DNA of 8,791 nucleotides from Prolixibacteraceae bacterium (GTDB lineage: Bacteria; Bacteroidota; Bacteroidia; Bacteroidales; Prolixibacteraceae): contig DMFR01000256.1 of NCBI GenBank assembly GCA_003450125.1, positions 504 through 9,294 of the forward strand, in the 5' to 3' direction. The notes beneath the pieces are model-generated. The model worked only from the letters and a program-made list of their open reading frames with translations, made no database searches and was not told the origin of the DNA. This document shows, piece after piece, positions 5,891-8,791 of this stretch. The position numbers were made by a program, and so were the translations under genes. Numbering within the stretch: position 1 is the stretch's first letter; each line of letters begins with the position of its first letter.

Positions 5891-6727
5891 ATGAAGAAAA
5901 TAGCCATACAGGGAATTGCAGGTTCATTTCACGAAGATGCCGCAAGAAGATATTTTGAAGATGAGATAGAGGTGGTGGAATGCAAAACCTTTACCAGCGT
6001 TTGCAATCTCATTGATTCTGATCAGGTTACCATGGCCGTTATGGCCATCGAGAATTCCATTGCAGGGAGCTTGCTCCAGAATTATGCCCTCATCCGCGAT
6101 TACCATTTAAAGATCATAGGAGAAATTTACGTTCACATCCAGATGAACCTGATGGCCAATCCGGGCGTATCCAGGGCCAATATCAAAACCATTTACTCGC
6201 ATCCGATTGCCATTAAGCAATGCGCCGAGTACCTTGAGAATTACTTCCCCGATGTTCGTATCATCGAAAATCAGGATACAGCAGCCTCAGGGAAATTGGT
6301 TCATGATCAAAAATTAACCGATGCCGCTGCCATTGGCAACCAACGTACGGCGGAACTTTACGAACTGCAGATACTCGATACAGGTCTCGAAACCAACAAC
6401 AAGAACTATACCCGTTTTTTGATCCTGTCCAAACATGCAGCTCCCAACGAACTGAGCAACAAAGCTTCCCTGTGCTTTGAAGTGGGCCATTATTATGGGG
6501 CGCTGGCCCATGTTTTGAATACCTTTGCAGAAAATCAGATCAACCTGACAAAAATACAATCGGTGCCTATTATTGGCAAGCCCAACGAATATACCTTCCA
6601 TGTTGATGTGGAATGGGATTCCTTGAAAAAATACGAAAAGGCCATTCATGCCATCCTGAAAAATGTTTCAAGTCTTTCAATTTTAGGAGAGTATGTAAGG
6701 GGAGAATTAGCTATTCACAATCTATAA
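5891..6727 (+). CDS. pheA: prephenate dehydratase with C-terminal ACT domain
   Basis: This 278-residue enzyme converts prephenate to phenylpyruvate, the committed step to phenylalanine. It is monofunctional, with no chorismate mutase domain. Catalytic-domain motifs are QGIAGSFHEDAA (7-18), AIENSIAGS (52-60), SHPIAIKQC (103-111), DTAASGKLV (129-137) and NYTRFLIL (172-179) with the hallmark TRF at 174-176. The regulatory ACT domain spans about 192-278, with GALAHVL (203-209) and KIQSVPIIG (221-229). In classical enzymes the latter is KIESRP, part of the Phe-binding site; here Glu and Arg are replaced by Gln and Val, so feedback by Phe may be changed. The ATG at 5891 is chosen because the upstream TTG at 5849 would lie at the edge of the terminator-like stem and add non-homologous residues. 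The flavodoxin gene follows after 10 nt, indicating co-transcription. Confidence 0.93.
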   Translation: MKKIAIQGIAGSFHEDAARRYFEDEIEVVECKTFTSVCNLIDSDQVTMAVMAIENSIAGSLLQNYALIRDYHLKIIGEIYVHIQMNLMANPGVSRANIKTIYSHPIAIKQCAEYLENYFPDVRIIENQDTAASGKLVHDQKLTDAAAIGNQRTAELYELQILDTGLETNNKNYTRFLILSKHAAPNELSNKASLCFEVGHYYGALAHVLNTFAENQINLTKIQSVPIIGKPNEYTFHVDVEWDSLKKYEKAIHAILKNVSSLSILGEYVRGELAIHNL

Positions 6728-6737
6728 ACTAGAGAAT

Positions 6738-7262
6738 ATGAGCAAAATTGGATTGTTTTTCGGTCCTGTAAAAGGTTCCGTTAATCGTGTGGCCGAAAAA
6801 GTAAAAGCCGCTTTGGGAGAACAAAACGTTGAAATGATTTCTGTGCACGATGCCAGTGAAACTGACCTGGCACAGTATGACAAGATCATCTTCGGTATTT
6901 CAACCGTTGGAAAAGAAACCTGGGATGCAGACTTTTCCAATACCGACTGGAGCAAATTCTTTCCCCACGTAAGCAAAGTGGATTATTCGGGCAAGACAGT
7001 AGCCATCTTCGGCCTTGGTGATCATATCACTTATTCCAGCTATTTTGTCAATGCAATGGGTTTTCTGGCCAAAGAATTGTTGAAAAACGGGGCAACCATC
7101 GTAGGACAAGTTGATCCTGAGTCTTACGAATTCGATGACTCGGAAGCGATCTTCGACGGAAAGTTCATTGGTCTTCCGATTGATGAAGATTTTCAACCTG
7201 AATTGACTGATGAAAGGGTGGCCAATTGGGTAAAAGACATCAAACCGGCCTTCGGATTGTGA
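6738..7262 (+). CDS. divergent long-chain flavodoxin
   Basis: This 174-residue protein has the length and fold pattern of long-chain flavodoxins, FMN-containing electron carriers of the cytoplasm. Recognisable parts are the first strand and loop KIGLFFGPVKGSVNRVA (3-19), GISTVGKETWDADFSNTDW (53-71), the FMN-side loop IFGLGDHITYSSYFVNAMG (90-108) with Tyr99 in the usual aromatic position, and the late Y-x-F-x-x-S-x-A segment (130-137). The phosphate loop is unusual: the family norm is (T/S)xTGxT, while here it is PVKGSV (10-15), lacking the normal hydroxyl residues except Ser14. The first FMN-stacking Trp of canonical STW motifs is also replaced (STV). It lies 10 nt after prephenate dehydratase. 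Electron supply to an aromatic-acid reductive step is a possible role, not shown. FMN binding should not be taken for granted. Confidence 0.85.
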   Translation: MSKIGLFFGPVKGSVNRVAEKVKAALGEQNVEMISVHDASETDLAQYDKIIFGISTVGKETWDADFSNTDWSKFFPHVSKVDYSGKTVAIFGLGDHITYSSYFVNAMGFLAKELLKNGATIVGQVDPESYEFDDSEAIFDGKFIGLPIDEDFQPELTDERVANWVKDIKPAFGL

Positions 7263-7276
7263 CCTTTTTCAAAACA

Positions 7277-7317
7277 TGATAAAATACAGGGTCTACTTTT
7301 AGCCTTATTTTCTATCA
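7277..7317 (+). terminator. hairpin downstream of flavodoxin, weak terminator candidate
   Basis: TGATA+AAATA (7277-7286), a bulged C, and AGG (7288-7290) pair with CCT (7303-7305), TATTT (7306-7310), a two-base bulge and TATCA (7313-7317). This gives 13 base pairs around a 12-nt loop, 14 nt after the stop codon. It is AT-rich and followed by AAATTAATAC rather than a T tract, so intrinsic termination is uncertain. The position is right for the end of the pheA-flavodoxin transcript. Confidence 0.4.
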
Positions 7318-7354
7318 AATTAATACAAGTTAGGGTTACCTGCTTTCAATTTCA

Positions 7355-7383
7355 AATTCGAAGCTTACGGGTTATTTCGAATT
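7355..7383. repeat. 8-bp perfect inverted repeat AATTCGAA/TTCGAATT
   Basis: AATTCGAA (7355-7362) is complementary to TTCGAATT (7376-7383) with a 13-nt loop. It lies about 30 bp upstream of the -33-like element of the aminotransferase promoter, and the palindrome AGACGTCT (7389-7396) lies between. These could be operator sites or part of a terminator for the preceding operon. Neither has a T tract. Confidence 0.35.
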
Positions 7384-7414
7384 GCGTTAGACGTCTGTCA
7401 ATGCCCTTATAATA

Positions 7415-7446
7415 TTAGCTTTACGCAAATACTTTTATTATTTTTG
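7415..7446 (+). promoter_or_regulatory. Bacteroidota-type promoter for the aminotransferase
   Basis: TATTTTTG (7439-7446) matches the -7 consensus TAnnTTTG exactly. TTAG (7415-7418), 20 bp upstream, is a three-of-four match to the -33 TTTG. Transcription would start near 7452, leaving a leader of about 18 nt before the ATG at 7470. This indicates that the aminotransferase begins its own transcription unit rather than being read only from pheA. Confidence 0.55.
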
Positions 7447-7469
7447 TCCATTAAATACGAACTCAATTC

Positions 7470-8791
7470 ATGAGCAACACACCGGTTAATCAAGAAATTG
7501 TAAAGAAATTCATCAACCAGCTTCATATAAAAGATCTTGGCAAAGCCTCGATCCGGGAAATTGTTGCCTTAATCAATTCTATCGAAGAAGAGAGCAAGGT
7601 CAAATTCATCCGCATGGAGATGGGTGTTCCCGGTTTGCCTGCTGCAAAGGTAGGTGTCGAGGCTGAAATCAAAGCCCTACAGTCCGGTGTTGCATCCATT
7701 TATCCCATGATGGATGGCATCAAGCCGCTTAAATATGAAGCATCGCGTTTTATCAAAACGTTTATGGATATTGATGTGGAACCTGCAAGCTGTATCCCCA
7801 CCTCAGGAGCCATGCAGGGTACCTTTGCAGCCCTTTTGGTGGCCGGAAATGTAGACAGCAAGAAAGATACCACCCTATTCCTTGATCCCGGATTTCCTGT
7901 TCAGAAACAACAGATGACAGTCATGGGACACAAGTACGAAACCTTCGATATATTTGACTTCCGAGGTGAGAAACTTCGCGCCAAACTGGAAAGCTACCTC
8001 TCAAAAGGAAACATCAATTCACTGGTCTATTCCAACCCCAACAATCCAAGCTGGATTTGTTTTACGGAAGAAGAACTTCAAATCATCGGTGAACTTTCCA
8101 CCCGCTACGATGTGATCGTAATGGAAGATCTGGCTTATTTCGGCATGGATTTCAGAAAAGATTTATATACCCCCGGAAGGCCACCTTACCAGCCAACGGT
8201 TGCAAAATACACGGACAATTACATACTTTTTATCTCGGCATCGAAGATCTTCTCCTATGCCGGACAACGTGGCGCTATCATGGCCATTTCCAATGCATTG
8301 TGGAACCGGCAGTATGAAAACCTGGAAAAGCGTTTCGGAAGCAAACCTTTCGGTTTTACAATCGTAATGCAGGTGTTGTATGCCCTCTCTTCCGGTATAA
8401 CGCATTCGGTTCAACATGGTTTGACAGCTATGTTCAAAGCTGCAAGCGATGGAGAATTCAATTTCGTAGACGAGGTCAAGGAATATGGTAAGAAAGCCAA
8501 AATCATGAAGGAGTTATTTACCTCCAATGGCTTTCAGATCGTTTATGAAAAAGATGGGGATGAACCCATTGCCGATGGATTTTATTTCACCATCGGGTAT
8601 CCCGGAATGACAGGAAGCGTTCTTTTAAACAATTTGCTGTATTATGGAATTAGTGCAATCTCCTTAAAAAATACAGGAAGCGAAAAGGAAGGACTGCGTG
8701 CCTGTGTTTCGCATGTGAAAAGAGAACAATTTGACGAACTTGGGAAAAGGCTTGAACTATTTAATGGAAACTTTGGAAACTTTCGTTCAAT
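7470..8791 (+). CDS. PLP-dependent class I/II aminotransferase, 3' end beyond the window
   Basis: An open frame of 440 codons runs from ATG 7470 to the window edge without a stop; the length suggests only a little is missing. It is a fold-type I PLP enzyme. The cofactor-binding pattern is NPNNPS (189-194), EDLAYFG (219-225) with Asp220 and Tyr223, the Schiff-base lysine in SASKIFSYAGQR (256-267; Lys259, phosphate-binding Arg267) and the substrate-carboxylate arginine in GLRACVSH (Arg410). MEMGVPGLPAA lies near the N-terminus. Related enzymes often lie beside prephenate dehydratase and other aromatic-pathway genes in Bacteroidales, so transamination of phenylpyruvate or 4-hydroxyphenylpyruvate is the likely job; aspartate or another oxo acid cannot be excluded. 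It has its own promoter at 7415-7446 and lies 207 nt after the flavodoxin. No Shine-Dalgarno is visible. Confidence 0.88.
   Translation, partial: MSNTPVNQEIVKKFINQLHIKDLGKASIREIVALINSIEEESKVKFIRMEMGVPGLPAAKVGVEAEIKALQSGVASIYPMMDGIKPLKYEASRFIKTFMDIDVEPASCIPTSGAMQGTFAALLVAGNVDSKKDTTLFLDPGFPVQKQQMTVMGHKYETFDIFDFRGEKLRAKLESYLSKGNINSLVYSNPNNPSWICFTEEELQIIGELSTRYDVIVMEDLAYFGMDFRKDLYTPGRPPYQPTVAKYTDNYILFISASKIFSYAGQRGAIMAISNALWNRQYENLEKRFGSKPFGFTIVMQVLYALSSGITHSVQHGLTAMFKAASDGEFNFVDEVKEYGKKAKIMKELFTSNGFQIVYEKDGDEPIADGFYFTIGYPGMTGSVLLNNLLYYGISAISLKNTGSEKEGLRACVSHVKREQFDELGKRLELFNGNFGNFRS

Overview
The window looks like a chromosomal segment of a Bacteroidota (Bacteroidales-like) bacterium. The evidence is moderate GC content, weak or absent Shine-Dalgarno sequences, a perfect Bacteroidota-type promoter (TTTG-N19-TACTTTTG) ahead of the first operon, and protein families (PaaK/ACT pairs, a prephenate dehydratase beside a class I/II aminotransferase, a porin-like barrel ending in Phe) typical of anaerobic Bacteroidales. 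All genes are on the plus strand. The genus cannot be named from sequence alone.

Layout. Positions 1-564 hold no convincing gene: an 11-bp-phased degenerate repeat array (1-132) containing a strong inverted repeat, then featureless DNA, then an AT-rich hairpin (461-502). A promoter at 565-595 is followed by a leader of about 170 nt with a hairpin and a short Phe-Phe-containing ORF. Next comes an outer-membrane barrel protein (775-2082), a phenylacetate-CoA ligase (2093-3400), a tandem-ACT protein (3541-3975), a second ligase (4022-5320) and a second tandem-ACT protein (5332-5760). A 130-nt gap carries a possible attenuator: a 12-codon ORF ending in Tyr-Phe-Thr, then a GC-rich hairpin and a short T tract. 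Prephenate dehydratase (5891-6727) and a divergent flavodoxin (6738-7262) follow, 10 nt apart. A 207-nt intergenic region with two hairpins and a second promoter precedes a PLP-dependent aminotransferase (7470 to the window end, no stop reached).

How the genes fit together (inference). Everything recognisable concerns arylacetate, arylpyruvate and aromatic amino acid metabolism. The ligases would activate arylacetates (phenylacetate, 4-hydroxyphenylacetate or indoleacetate) taken up through the porin. In anaerobes, arylacetyl-CoA can be reductively carboxylated to an arylpyruvate by a ferredoxin-dependent oxidoreductase, which is not in this window, and then transaminated to Phe, Tyr or Trp. 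Prephenate dehydratase makes the same phenylpyruvate de novo, the aminotransferase can finish either route, and the flavodoxin could carry electrons. The two ACT proteins may act as amino-acid sensors for the adjacent ligases. The most notable points are the duplicated ligase-ACT module, the candidate Phe/Tyr-sensing leaders in front of both gene groups, and the unusual flavodoxin loop.
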